Assembly (NCBI GenBank): GCA_030407315.1
Contig: JALQPE010000185.1
Coordinates: forward strand, 1 to 24,546
Direction: 5' to 3'
DNA: 24,546 nucleotides
Source of the DNA: Asparagopsis taxiformis
Lineage: Eukaryota > Rhodophyta > Florideophyceae > Bonnemaisoniales > Bonnemaisoniaceae
A program made the position numbers and the translations under genes. The notes under the pieces are model-generated. The model made no database searches. It had not been told where the DNA came from and was given only the letters and a program-made list of their open reading frames with translations. Positions 1 through 9,832 of the stretch are shown in pieces (position 1 is the first letter of the stretch; the number at the start of each line of letters is the position of its first letter).

Positions 1-438
1 GCACTTCGGTGGCTGTTTCCTTTTCCACCCCTGTCCGAACCTTTACAGATAACTCATCGACTGTTAGCTCAATAATCAATGTAAATACTAAGTAATACTC
101 AAAATATTTTCCATGCAATTTATTGGGCCCCGTAACATCTCTAAGCGTATCTTTGTAGTCCAATCGTATGCATCCGACATTCACTTCTAGAACGATTATT
201 CACATCAAATTTTATGCTGCCATCAGTTCATGGCAGACATCATCCACACTGACGTGTCAATTTTGTCAATTGTCCATTCTATTTCTATTCTACACCACCT
301 AAACATCTCTTCTGACCTTTCCAATCCCTAGTATATATACTACTCTTTAGCAGAAGGTAAACGGTTAGGCTTTCACTAATACAACAATTCTATCCCATAG
401 CTATCCCAACACATGCTTCCTCTCGCTCCAAAACGACG
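1..438. other. Gene-free left flank
   Basis: I see no convincing coding frame here. The stretch is AT-rich and ends in a TATA-like box at 331-340 upstream of the copy A homology. It is probably the promoter region of copy A, or of the ancestral gene it derives from. Confidence 0.5.
331..340 (+). promoter_or_regulatory. TATA-like box upstream of copy A
   Basis: The bases GTATATATAC lie about 100 bp upstream of the first recognisable copy A codons. An AACGGTTA element follows at 360-367. The position fits a core promoter, but no transcript start is visible, so this is inference from motif and spacing. Confidence 0.35.
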
Positions 439-1780
439 TTTATAGAAGTTCAATGGAACTTCGGCCCGTTGGGAGGAAACGAAAAATGTTGTGGTGGTCT
501 GCAATCGTCAAGGAAATTACTCAGGTCAAGACCGAAACAGACCCATTCCTCCATGCATTGCTCGAATACAAAGCTGAATATGGTTTCGACTCTACCCTTC
601 TCAAGTCAAGATTTCAGATCGTAACGAGCTCGTCGACAAGGATTCCGGAAGGGTTCTCCCGTGGCGAAGTGGTTGAGCTTCGCAGTATGGGACTCACCTG
701 CATCCCCAGCATAGAGAGACCCGGATACGGCATTGACCACACTCGCCACACCGCCACCGCGCGCATCCTTCAAGATTGCACTGCGGATCAAATGAAGAAG
801 ACCATAGCAGAAAATGCTGGCAAGATTGGAAAAGCTGGAGTCAGCTGCCAAACATCCTCTTCCCCCTCCATTCGAATGCCAACAGCTCCATGACCTCCTC
901 TGCTCTGACTGTATGTAGCATTCTGTTTCAGAAGCTTGGTGTTGTACACGGACAAGCCCCTCTCCCTCCAGGATGACAAATCCGAGCACTCCAGGGGAAT
1001 GCGACAAACATCGCAAGAAGAAATCAGAGTACAGGCTGACTGCTCCCTTGCTCAATTCCGCACTATTGCCATTCAATGCAAGGCGAAGAGAATCGTGATG
1101 TTCTCCTTCCTGCCGTCCTTTGAGGACATCACCTTTCCATCTGGAAATGAGTCGGATCTTTCCATCATTTTCCCCACCTTTCAGGCACTATGTGACTCCA
1201 TAGGTACCTCGCAACACGGGTTCCAGAAAATATTGGTGAAAGAGCAGGGCGGAACGCGATGGAGGCAGCTCATCGATTGTCCGAATTTTAGGAAATCTAG
1301 TCGACGTTGACTGCTCTCATGATGCTCCTTCTTCCGCATTTCTCGTCGGCTCATCTGCTTACGTCCTGTCCAGCCAGAGACCAACGTATGACAGTTCTTT
1401 GCAGAGACTCCTACGAGTTTGACCATGTCAACAATACATTTTTACATCCCCATGTCTTAGCCAACTATCACAGTCTAGCATCGTGGCTCTTTCCACCTAC
1501 GTATAAGGCTACTGTTACTTATGGAGCAACGTTTTCGTTACTGTGGAGACGTATTCAGCGCCGAGCTTGTTACAGCACTTTCCAGCCTCTATCAACCCGC
1601 AGAGACGTTTGGTACACTACATCTACGCTTACCTTCTGTATTTTCAGTGATATCACTATATGCCAGGAGCTTGAAGACATTGGCTATGAGGCTATCTCTC
1701 GTCTTGGCTTCAATGCGGATTCAGACACTACCCACCCACCCTCTCCTCCACCTGCCACCTGCAGTCCGGAGCAAAAATGA
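439..1780 (+). pseudogene. Frameshifted copy A of a Tudor-like hypothetical gene family
   Basis: The reading frame switches several times. Homology to copy B (11133-12522, opposite strand) continues through each switch, which marks one decayed gene. The residues FIEVQW near 439-456 match IEVEW of copy B. The frame then shifts to GRKRKMLWWSA (copy B: GRKQKKVWWGA) and EYGFDS (copy B: EHGFDQ). Later blocks are CSILFQKLGV (B: CDYLFQRVGL), ADCSLAQF (B: ADCSLEQF), SIIFPTFQALCDS (B: SIHFGTYYDLCST), IVRILGNLVD near 1277-1306 (B: VIRVLGTLAD), YEFDHVN (B: DEYDYVN) and CIFSDITICQELEDIG (B: CIFSGHTICSELDTIG). At least four frame changes are needed, at about 457, 890, 940 and 1275, plus others near 1390. 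Some could be introns, but the number favours decay. No in-frame Met was found upstream of FIEVQW. The function is unknown. The IEVxW...WWxAxV...GFD pattern suggests a Tudor/royal-family barrel. Confidence 0.7.
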
Positions 1781-2452
1781 TAAAGCACACCTATCCGTAG
1801 TTATCCTGTTCCGGGTAATCCATTCTAGAGCTCCTGTGGCCATCAATTTCTAGTAAAAGACGGATACCCTCGCCCCTTCCTACTTCGACTATTCACTACC
1901 TGTCTCTGCGCTGGTTCCTTCGACTTGACATATCGTCTGACTGGTTTCCTGATGTCTCGCACCTATCTACTTCCATCTATTACAAAATTCACCTCAACAG
2001 AAATTTATTTCTTCATTCTTCGTCTACTACACCGAAACTGGTTTCATCCGATACTACTCCCCACTCCCCTTCATTCTCGATTTCATCATCGACGAATACC
2101 TTCACATATTCTGCATCTCCTCCGTCTTTCCATAGACCTGAAGCTCTCCTCCAGCACTGATTCCCCCCCATCGTCTACGTTCAGTTCTTCATATCTATCA
2201 CGCGATATAGTCAAAACCTCCTCATTCATGAACCGACTACTCACCCGCTCCCCGGGAAGAAGCAGTTTCACTGCTTCATTGATTCCCGGATTTGCGCTCC
2301 TTCCACCTCTGTTCCACTTTGAAATTTCAAATCGTTCGGAAACCCGTATGCAAGTATGTAGATGAATTGCAAGGAGTATTCTGAACGTCGCAGGAACATG
2401 TTCTTATCAGAACATTGCGTGTAGGCGACTGCAAAGTTCAGTGCAACCTCTA
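1781..2452. other. Pyrimidine-rich intergenic stretch
   Basis: The + strand is strongly C/T-rich. The + frame over 1925-2365 translates to Ser/Leu/His-rich sequence that looks non-coding. The opposite strand is open without a stop from about 2407 to 2086 and has a plausible charged composition, with an Asp/Glu-rich part followed by an Arg run. It lacks an ATG near its beginning and I recognise no domain. It could be a 3' exon of the minus-strand gene at 2453-3637 or chance. Confidence 0.3.
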
Positions 2453-3637
2453 CTAATTGATCCTCCTAGTCAAAAACCTCTTGTCCGGTTCTCCAATTAT
2501 TTGAACTTCGTACTCGACTTTGAATAGCATTTCTTTTCGCACTGCAATGAAGTCGCGAAGAATCTTCATATTCTTGTCATCCATTGCTGCACGCTCCGCT
2601 GCATTCATTTTCCTCTGCGCCGAGTACAGACTTGGAACTGACTCAATGTCCAGCCCACCGTCGTGCAAATGATGCTCCATTCGGACTGAACCTTGAAACC
2701 CACTGTATAGAACGAATCCAAGATCTCGGATGAACCGGTTTCGCACATGATCTCTGGACTTGTTCATAAACCCGGTCACTGCTGTGAGTGCCGATTTCGT
2801 CACAGTGATGCCTACCTCCTTTCTGTGCAACGGCCCATTGTCTCCAACCTTTCTTCGCTTCTGCTTTCGAGCGGCCCCATCACTTGCCTCGGACGTCCCA
2901 TGCATTCCATCCATGCGAGCAGAGTCCGTTCCGCGAATTGTCTCCTCAATGGTCCCGGTAGTCACATACCCCCGCGCCCTCCACCGTTCGATACCTTCCG
3001 ACGTTCCATTGGAGCTGGAACGGTCTCCTCCCTCTCTGAAAGAATTGTTTTGACACGTATTCTTGATTAAAGAGGTCACAACTTGGCAGCGCAATTCAAT
3101 GTGGTTCCGGCCGGCAAGCGTCCTATTGAACACATCCTTTCGCTCATTGCTCTGCCTGGCGAACATCAGCGTATTGATTAGCTGGCATCCGTTGAAATGC
3201 CTATCCCTCTTATCCACCATTGCCTTCGTGTACGTTGGAACAACAGCACACAGCACAGCACACACCATTTCGAACGTGAACGATTTCTCCGCATCCTGCG
3301 CAATGCGGAGACGTTCCCTGTCCTTCTCGGAGGCGATCTTCTTCGGATGTCCTTGTCCCTGGCTCAGAAGCCATCGACGATGCTCTTGACCTCCTGCATA
3401 TCGGTGTTTTAGCATGGAGACAGTCTTGGCGACATTTCCGAGAGTCTCGCGTAATTGAATGGTGCTCTTCTCGACGGCATCCATTTTATCACTCAGGGCT
3501 TTCAACTCTGCAGTGATGTTCGAAAAGCCCTCACGCGTTATTTCGGAAAATGCGGCGATGCTTACGGAGGTTTCGGGATTCATCTTGACCTTGCAATTGG
3601 AGTTTGCTAAAAGGAGAATTGCTTTGAAGGATGTCAC
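2453..3637 (-). CDS. Hypothetical protein, 394 aa, coiled-coil N-terminus
   Basis: This is a single uninterrupted frame from ATG at 3637 to TAG at 2453. A second Met at residue 19 (MNPETSVSI) is an alternative start. Residues about 25-75 have the heptad-like Leu/Ile/Val spacing of a coiled coil (ITAELKALSDKMDAVEKS). The middle, about residues 200-265, is Gly/Ser/Arg-rich and apparently disordered. It ends in a basic cluster, RKQKRRKVG, that fits a nuclear localisation signal. The C-terminal third is charged and helical. I recognise no catalytic motif or known family. Among its neighbours it stands out for having no frameshift or internal stop, so it is either functional or young. It converges on copy A. 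The upstream region (3730-3738) has a TAACGGTTA element that also occurs upstream of copy B. Confidence 0.65.
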   Translation of the reverse strand: MTSFKAILLLANSNCKVKMNPETSVSIAAFSEITREGFSNITAELKALSDKMDAVEKSTIQLRETLGNVAKTVSMLKHRYAGGQEHRRWLLSQGQGHPKKIASEKDRERLRIAQDAEKSFTFEMVCAVLCAVVPTYTKAMVDKRDRHFNGCQLINTLMFARQSNERKDVFNRTLAGRNHIELRCQVVTSLIKNTCQNNSFREGGDRSSSNGTSEGIERWRARGYVTTGTIEETIRGTDSARMDGMHGTSEASDGAARKQKRRKVGDNGPLHRKEVGITVTKSALTAVTGFMNKSRDHVRNRFIRDLGFVLYSGFQGSVRMEHHLHDGGLDIESVPSLYSAQRKMNAAERAAMDDKNMKILRDFIAVRKEMLFKVEYEVQIIGEPDKRFLTRRIN

Positions 3638-3729
3638 GCTTAGTACAGCAGTGTTGTAGCAAATATCATTTCAGTGGATGCATCCATCCTGGTCTACTCT
3701 ACATAATAATAATGCTTCCCAGTGCTCCG

Positions 3730-3738
3730 TAACGGTTA
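3730..3738. promoter_or_regulatory. TAACGGTTA element upstream of the 394-aa gene
   Basis: This is a palindrome of the Myb-recognition type (YAACNG and its mirror), 93-101 bp upstream of the ATG at 3637. The 11-mer GTAACGGTTAT recurs exactly upstream of copy B at 12660-12670. Myb-type binding is known for such sequences in eukaryotes. Regulation here is inferred. Confidence 0.3.
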
Positions 3739-4113
3739 TTTTTCATAATTTAGTGGTGGATGGTGCGTATTCTTTCCTTTGCCACCACCCACGTCCTGTG
3801 CATACCACACCTCGCTACCAGACTGACGTCTCCTACTAGACACTTTCAATGCAAAGATAGATAGGTATAATTTGAAATGCTAAAACTCAACATATTATAG
3901 CTACTATGTACATTCTCTCCTTACGGTGAGACAAACCAGATATGTTCTGTTCTCCCAATCTTCCTTTCTCCAACGTCCTATTCAGCATCTAGCTTCCCCG
4001 CACCCACTATCTGTAAAGCACCATCACAATTAATATAGTCGTATACCACACACCATTCCAATATTTACCTTCACACCAACACTATGCTCCATATTTCCTC
4101 TAAGTCCACTCCA
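3739..4113. other. Gene-free AT-rich spacer
   Basis: No open frame of note, RNA gene or clear repeat was seen. It separates the 5' end of the 394-aa gene from the palindrome cluster at 4114. Confidence 0.5.
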
Positions 4114-4462
4114 CCAGACAGTGTTGTCAAACAATGCACGGTACTACCCGCAGACAATACAATTTGCTATCTACACTACTGTCTACAGATTTCCCCAGAC
4201 AGTGCAGTAATACAGTACAATGTATTGTCTCAGACAGTAAAATGTACTGTCTGCACATACTGTCTGGCGGCAACACTTCCGGACAGTAAAATTTACTGTT
4301 CTGGACAGTAAATTTTACTGTTTTTGGTACTGTCCAGATTTCGTGCCAGTTTACTGCTGCAGCAGTATTCTGAAATTTCCAGACAGTAAATTTTACTGTC
4401 TCCGCGCACTGTCTTGGCCAGACAGTAATTTTTACTGTCTCAGACAGTAAATTTACTGTCTG
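4114..4462. repeat. Cluster of ACAGTA/TACTGT short palindromes
   Basis: The hexamer pair ACAGTA and TACTGT, usually as (C)AGACAGTAAATTTTACTGTCT-like inverted repeats, recurs at high density. The best copy is a perfect 22-bp palindrome at 4441-4462. It abuts another at 4419-4440, and further copies lie at 4281-4300, 4303-4321 and 4379-4401. Weaker copies and half-sites begin at 4114 and continue through 4260. Spacing is irregular, so this is not a simple tandem satellite. It could be a foldback element, a cruciform-prone region or a cluster of binding sites for a dimeric protein. Confidence 0.8.
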
Positions 4463-5629
4463 TTTTCATTCTCAACACCGTAGTGAAAACAGCTCAAGGT
4501 TGAAGAAACTGCTGGGGTGACAGTGTCTCAAAAGAATTATTTGCATCGATGTTCCCATTTCCGTTGAGTTGGGTGATGTTGCAGTATTTAGATTACTGGC
4601 ACGTCGACGTATGAAAAACAGATAGACAGAGCCATGCACGCGCGGCGGCTGGCTAGCCAGTTACATTTCAATCAGTAAGCAAAAGAAGCTGACAGGGATG
4701 ATCCTGTCATCGCTTGTAATCACCACAAAATGAGGCCGAATTCGACGTACTCTGTTATGATCGTTCGAATGGAGTGGTGTAACATCATCAGCAACAACCA
4801 TATAGCAGACATACCCGCTTCTTTGTGCGTTTCAGTACAATCATCAGTATTCCATGCAATATGAGGGCCATCGACAATTGGTCAACCACCATTAAGACCA
4901 GTCACTTCAGATTTTTGCGTGCAAAGCCTCTACGGTGAGTTACGTGGGCTAGACACAGGACGTGCACGTGCTATGGGAGTTGGTGCACAAATTTTATTTC
5001 ATTTTACCTTTTGTAATGTGACTGTCATTTCCAACTACAGATATACTGTACCAATACTGTGGTATACAAATTATTTGAAGATTTCTTGATCACACAGGGA
5101 TCCAGAACGTCACTGTTCACACTGCAGCGTTGATAGTGTTTATCTTCTCATTATGATGGTGTCGGGAAACAGTTGATCAATTAAAGCCGCACAAAAAAAT
5201 CTTTGACACATATAATGGCCAGTTATTTCTGTCGTATTTACAGGTTGAACGTTGCGTGCAGCACTGTAGTGACACAGCATGTATGATATTTAAACAACCG
5301 CGGTAGATTCAGTTCAAAGTTCAACACAAGCGTGTGGAGTACGTCACGTAAGGCGTTACGGGCTAACCCAAGTATGCAGTAGTCTCCCATGCAGTATGGC
5401 ATTCAACTGCAAGAATTAAATGAATAATATTTCTCAGCTCATTCCAAATACATCTTTCCGTCCGATAGAAATTCTGCACAACCCTTTGCTCTGACTGCAA
5501 CTCAGCATCCAGATTCGTAATCTACACGATGATCCGGTTCAGTAGAGTATAAATTTGTCCCATGTAGTCCAGATTAAAAATTATTCTAAAATTCTACTCT
5601 CAGTCTGATTTTATTGGAATCAGTATTCG
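4463..5629. other. Gene-free region between palindrome cluster and retroelement
   Basis: There are no long open frames on either strand and no motif or repeat I can name. Base composition is AT-rich and changes sharply to GC-rich at about 5630, where the retroelement remnant begins. Confidence 0.5.
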
Positions 5630-7104
5630 AGGCGACCACTCGTCCACATTGACGAATGTGTTTCGAGCATCTCGCGGATGCGCTTTTGTAAATCCTCGTC
5701 GTCGAGGTGCGACAAATCGATTGTCGATTGCCAATCCGTGGCGGGGTCGTTCCGCTTTTCGTTGACCAACGGGTCTGGCATTTCGTCGCCCAACCCGTTA
5801 GCATTCGTTCGTGTCGTCGCGTCGACTAACGGTAGGTTCAAAGCCTTTGCGAGGGCTTCGCCGCCCTCACGCTTGAGTGGGACGGTTCCCATTGGGGAGC
5901 GTACCGCGTACGCAATCGTTGCACCTTTCGGCAATTCGCGGTCCTTCTTCGTGAAGTTCGACACGATAACAGAGAACGTCTCTCTCGGTCCTACGTCGAC
6001 CACTCCGTTGGCTGTGCGTAGCCCATGCCGAAATTGCACCAACGCTTTCGGTTCGAGGAACACGAGTCTGGTCGCATCCGTCGTCACGTTGACGGTCCGT
6101 TGCGACATCGCCGGTACACGCGTGTACTTCGTCAGGCGAACCGAAAACGTTCGGCTTGGCCGATTCGAGGCCGCGTCACGCTCGCGGCGTTTCGAATGTT
6201 CCACGTTTGGATTTGTATCTTCTCCCTCCTCGTATGGAGTCGTGGAATCACCTTCCGCGATAATAGGTATCGTATCTCCTCGATGGAGCTCGATCGTCTG
6301 CGCTCGACAGCGTATAGAATCGACATGCTTCGACATGAAAGGCGTGCCCATTATGACGGGAACAGCCAGCGTGTTGGCTACGAAGAACTTGACGCGGAAC
6401 AGCGAGTTCCCAAGCCTGACACGAAGCAGGAAGGCGCCTTCGATAGGCAAGCGTCGCCCGTTGGCGTCTCCGAGCTTCGGTAGCTCTTCGTCACGTAGAC
6501 AGCGGTCAACCCAATCGTAGGGTAGCAAACTTATTCGTATCAAGTTGTAGCCGCTGCACGTATCCATCGCGATGGTGATCTCCCTCATCACGTTGAGGTC
6601 TAGTCCGATCGTTCCGGACACGATGTAATGCTTCGAAGCAAGTAGGCCCGTGAGCCCGTCGAGAACCAACGGTTCGGTCGTGACCGGCGCGCGGTCTCCG
6701 TCTGCGTTGACGGTTCGTCGCTTTACTGCATGAGCCCGTCTGGCTTCCTTTGCGTCGACACGCTTCGTATAAGCCGCGTGCTTGGCTTTCTCGCGCTCGG
6801 AAGCGGCGTGATTCCGTGTAGCACGTCTCTCTCGTCTGCGAGACTTCCTCTTCGTGTGAGGTTCGTTCGTCCCGTTGGACTTCGTGTCTTCTCCCACGTC
6901 GGGTATCGTTTGAATCGAGTTGGCCTTCGCGGCCGTGAGCTTTTCGTAACTCTCGTTCGTCGGTGAGCCTGCGGAGGACCAAACAACGACGTCGGTCGTC
7001 CCCCTTTCACGTAAGGGTTCAGGCGATGTGGGTGGCTCGTGACCTACATCGCCTGGTCGTTTTCCGGTGCGAGGCCGTTCGACACGTCGTCGTCGTGAGC
7101 CCAC
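5620..7104 (-). pseudogene. pol: Ty3/gypsy pol fragment: aspartic protease and linker
   Basis: This is a frame of 494 codons. The N-terminal 150 residues are basic and disordered. A retropepsin-like domain follows at about residues 165-290. It has the active-site-like AMDTCSGYNLI, where families of this type show D-T/S-G, and the partner hydrophobic motif PVIMGTPFM typical of I-L-G. A beta-rich stretch comes next, then the pre-RT linker LSHLDDEDLQKRIREML, which resembles the segment just before RT in gypsy elements. The last retroelement residues are about WTSGRL, and the final codons at 5620-5629 are probably host DNA. The frame overlaps the end of the gag frame by 61 nt in the -1 register, which would suit -1 frameshifting, but the decay makes that untestable here. 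Confidence 0.8.
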
Positions 7105-9735
7105 GAAGCTCGTTCGTCATCGTGACTCGTTCCCACCTCGAGTGGTATTTCGTCAGCGGAAGTCGTCACGTAGACTCCGCTGCGGCCATTACGCTGGCCA
7201 TTTCGTTCGTTCGCCCACGGGCGGGGGTCGCGTCGATCATTACGGAAGTCGCCGCGGCGCTTGTCGAAGGGCCTTCCCCCGTCACGATTGGGGTTTCGGA
7301 GTATCGTAGGCGGCGTGCCATACCTCCGCGAGTTCACGTTCCCTCGCTCACCAGGTCGTTCCTGGTTTCGTTTAGCCATTCGTTGGCGGAAGTACTCAGC
7401 CTGCCGTGGGTTGCTCTTCACGTGGAAGAGATAGTACTTGTACGCGAAGAAGATCCGTTGATCTGGCTTCAGACGCGGACACTTAAACGTCGAGAGGCCT
7501 TCCTCGCGGCAGGACCAGCACGACAAGGTCCAGTAATCATTCGGGACTACGGAATGCGCCAATTGCGTCTGCTCGCTCGTGAGCTTCGGCACGTCCTCGC
7601 ATGGACGGTTCAATCGAGCTTCGAGCTCGTCCGGTTTTTCGGTTGCCGTTTTCGTATCGTTAGGCGGCGGCCCATTCGTGAAGAGTATCGCCTCTAAATT
7701 CTCGGCAACGTGAGCCGCAGCGAGCGATGCGTCGTCATCGTCCCTCGCGGGGATGTTCGAGTTACCATCGTGGTAACTGGGCTCGTTAGCCCGTTCATTA
7801 CGTAAGTACGCGGACTCATCGTAGTCCGCGAACTTCATCGACTCGTGGTCGGAAATAGCCAACGTAGGCTTCACCGGAAACCGCACTTTCGGTTTCGCGG
7901 CTGACGCGACAGCTGCCGTACGCGCACGGAAGGTCGTCCCTTCGGCCGTCGCTAATCATCTTACAACGGTGAGGTCGTTCCTCTCTAGTTCGGGGAGTGA
8001 CCGGAGTCGTTCCGTCACGGCTGCCCTCGTCGAGGGCAGCAAACCACGCACGTAGTGGTGAACGAGGAGTCGGTCCGTAAACACGTAGTTGCACGCCCGC
8101 GTGGCAGTATCGAGTCTATCAGCGTACTGATTCTCGTCCTCGTTAGGACTCTGCGTGATCATCGTGACCTTCTCGTAGGCCTCCTGCAGCACGTCGTCTT
8201 GCAGGTATCGTTTAATCAACGCGTTGATTACGTGAGGCCACGAGAACCTCTTCGTTGCATCAGTCGTGATCACGCCAGTCGTACACTGGGAATCGTAGAA
8301 ACGTCGGGCGTCCCCGTCGAGGAAGAAGTGCAGTGCACGTACTGCCACTCCCTCGCACACTCCGAGTGTGATGAACCCATCACGTGTTTGGGCGAGTAAT
8401 CCGAGCAACCTAATCGGATTCCGGCTGGAGAACGGCTTCAACGTAGGGAAAAGTCCCTCGAGCTCACGTTTGAGCTTGTGTACGCTTTGACTCTCGTTCA
8501 CGTAGAGATGTTCGCGTACATCATTAAGTAGGTACATGCGCCCTATAAGAAAAGGAATATGTACCCCTGATATGCTTTAGATGAACCAATGATGTACGTG
8601 ATATCTCTACTGTATGCAAGAGATACTTCGCTGATGTCCGAGAGATGAGCGTATGGACATCTCCCGTCCATCATTGGTGTATCGCTATGCGGCCATCAGC
8701 TGAAGAGCAAATGTTCCTTATCCGTACATCAGAGGAACACCATGCATGTCATAGGTTCATCATGCGGCCATCTTTGGTACATCTTTAAGGCTTACTGGGG
8801 CGGTACGAGACGACGTTCGCGAATGCGTCGAGCATTGTCATGTGCTCTGCCAACGCGTGGCAAGCGGGTCCGAGGGCGTTCCCTGGTAAGCGTACCGCGT
8901 CGGCACGTTCGTTTTCGTGGACTCGCGTGTCCGTCGTCCCGAACGCACCCAGCCACGGAACGTACGCCTCACGTGGCGTGGGAGCTCTCATATCAAATCG
9001 TGCAGTTCGTTCTGCGTCCGCTGACCGCACGTGGTCAGGGGTATCGTGAAAACGTAATTGCCTTCGTGGCGTCTCGTCGGGGTTGGCGATGGCTCGTTGC
9101 ACTGTCGCCCCCTTCCGTACGTTGTCGGGGTCGTCGGACCGGGTGTTGAGGGGTATCCTCCCGGAACGGCCGGGGAGGATTGCGAGTTATAGGCGCGCGA
9201 GCCTTCTTCGTAATTCGGATCGCTTCCGCTCGGCGGAGCGGAACGTACGGCGACGATTTCGTTGAATACTACGACAAACGAGTCGAGTCTTCCCTCCACG
9301 GCGGAGAGGCGGTTTCGTAAATCTTCGTTTTCCCGTTCGAGGGTCGCTGAGCGTTCACGTATACGTGTACGTGATGCTGCGTTGTAACGCAGCAGCCTCG
9401 CGCTCCGAGACTCCGAGTCTATGCCTTATGGCTTCGTCGACGGCCGCGTCGCTCGCCCTTTCGATGTGACCTCGAAGGTCTTCGTACACTACACGCAGTG
9501 CCGTTGGAGTCACGTTCCCTTGCTCCAGCTGACCGTGCGTTGCGGGGTCCATACTCAAGGACTCAAACGGAGTTACCGTGCGTGGTAGTCGACCGATCGC
9601 CTCGATATCCGACGGGATAGATCGATCGGTCGCGAAGATCGCTTCTGCTGACAAGGCCACGTCGGCTTCGGCGTCCGCTGACGTTGGCAACGGTTGCCTG
9701 GGCGACGCGCTGGGGTTCGACACAGCGTAATTCAT
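7044..9735 (-). pseudogene. gag: Decayed gag with capsid domain and zinc knuckle
   Basis: The likely start is the ATG at 9735 (MNYAVSNPS). The frame breaks near 9385. Translation continues as a coiled-coil segment (RSATLERENEDLRNRL) into the 9299-8988 frame, then shifts again to 9102-8796. A 253-nt intron-like segment interrupts it at 8543-8795. The capsid-like region follows at 8542-7956, with FFLDGDARRFYDS, ALIKRYLQ and ENQYADRL typical of Retrotrans_gag. The frame shifts near 7956 and resumes at about 7890 (RFPVKPTLAISDHES). It carries a zinc knuckle in which CWSCREEGLSTFKC replaces the canonical C-X2-C-X4-H-X4-C; the His is Leu. An Arg/Asn/Gly-rich tail ends at 7044. At least three frameshifts make it non-functional. 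Confidence 0.8.
8543..8795 (-). other. Intron-like insert within gag
   Basis: On the minus strand this 253-nt segment begins GTAAGC and ends TTTTCTTATAG. These are good splice donor and acceptor sequences with a pyrimidine tract. Removing it joins the 9102-8796 gag frame to the capsid frame at 8542 in the same register (phase 1, giving an Arg codon). The insert is AT-richer than the surrounding gag. It contains several short inverted repeats, such as ACCAATGATG (8585) with CATCATTGGT (8672), and a repeated ATGCGGCCATC. It could be a true intron gained after insertion, a small mobile element, or a splice-compatible insertion. Confidence 0.55.
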
Positions 9736-9812
9736 AGACCGTAGTCTGTAGCACGTACCTTTCGTAACGTAAAAGAGCTCAACCTCGTTGGTTGTCGTTT
9801 TGCTCGTAGCAA

Positions 9813-9831
9813 CTTCTAGGTCGAGAGACCA
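9813..9831 (-). other. Candidate tRNA primer-binding site
   Basis: On the minus strand the sequence begins TGGTCTCTCGACC, one base after the ACA end of the candidate LTR. TGG is required to pair with the tRNA 3' CCA. I cannot name the tRNA from the sequence. The call depends on the LTR end being right. Confidence 0.35.
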
Positions 9832-9832
9832 G

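Noticed and set aside
1236..1291. 56-nt GT-AG intron in copy A
   Set aside because: Splicing there leaves the downstream homology out of frame, so a frameshift is the simpler explanation.
1925..2365. 146-codon + strand frame
   Set aside because: Ser/Leu/His/Pro-rich translation of a pyrimidine-rich tract, with no homology or motif.
4084..4311. 75-codon + strand frame
   Set aside because: It runs into the ACAGTA palindrome cluster, and its sequence is explained by that repeat.
5678..6520. 280-codon + strand frame
   Set aside because: It is antisense to the protease-containing pol frame and arises from the GC-rich, CpG-rich composition. It has no recognisable motif.
6963..7697. 244-codon + strand frame
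   Set aside because: It is antisense to the gag zinc-knuckle region. The minus strand carries the recognisable protein.
8531..8783. GGTACAT direct repeats as target-site duplication of the gag insert
   Set aside because: Deleting the segment between the two copies leaves a stop codon and does not restore gag, whereas the splice-site boundaries do.
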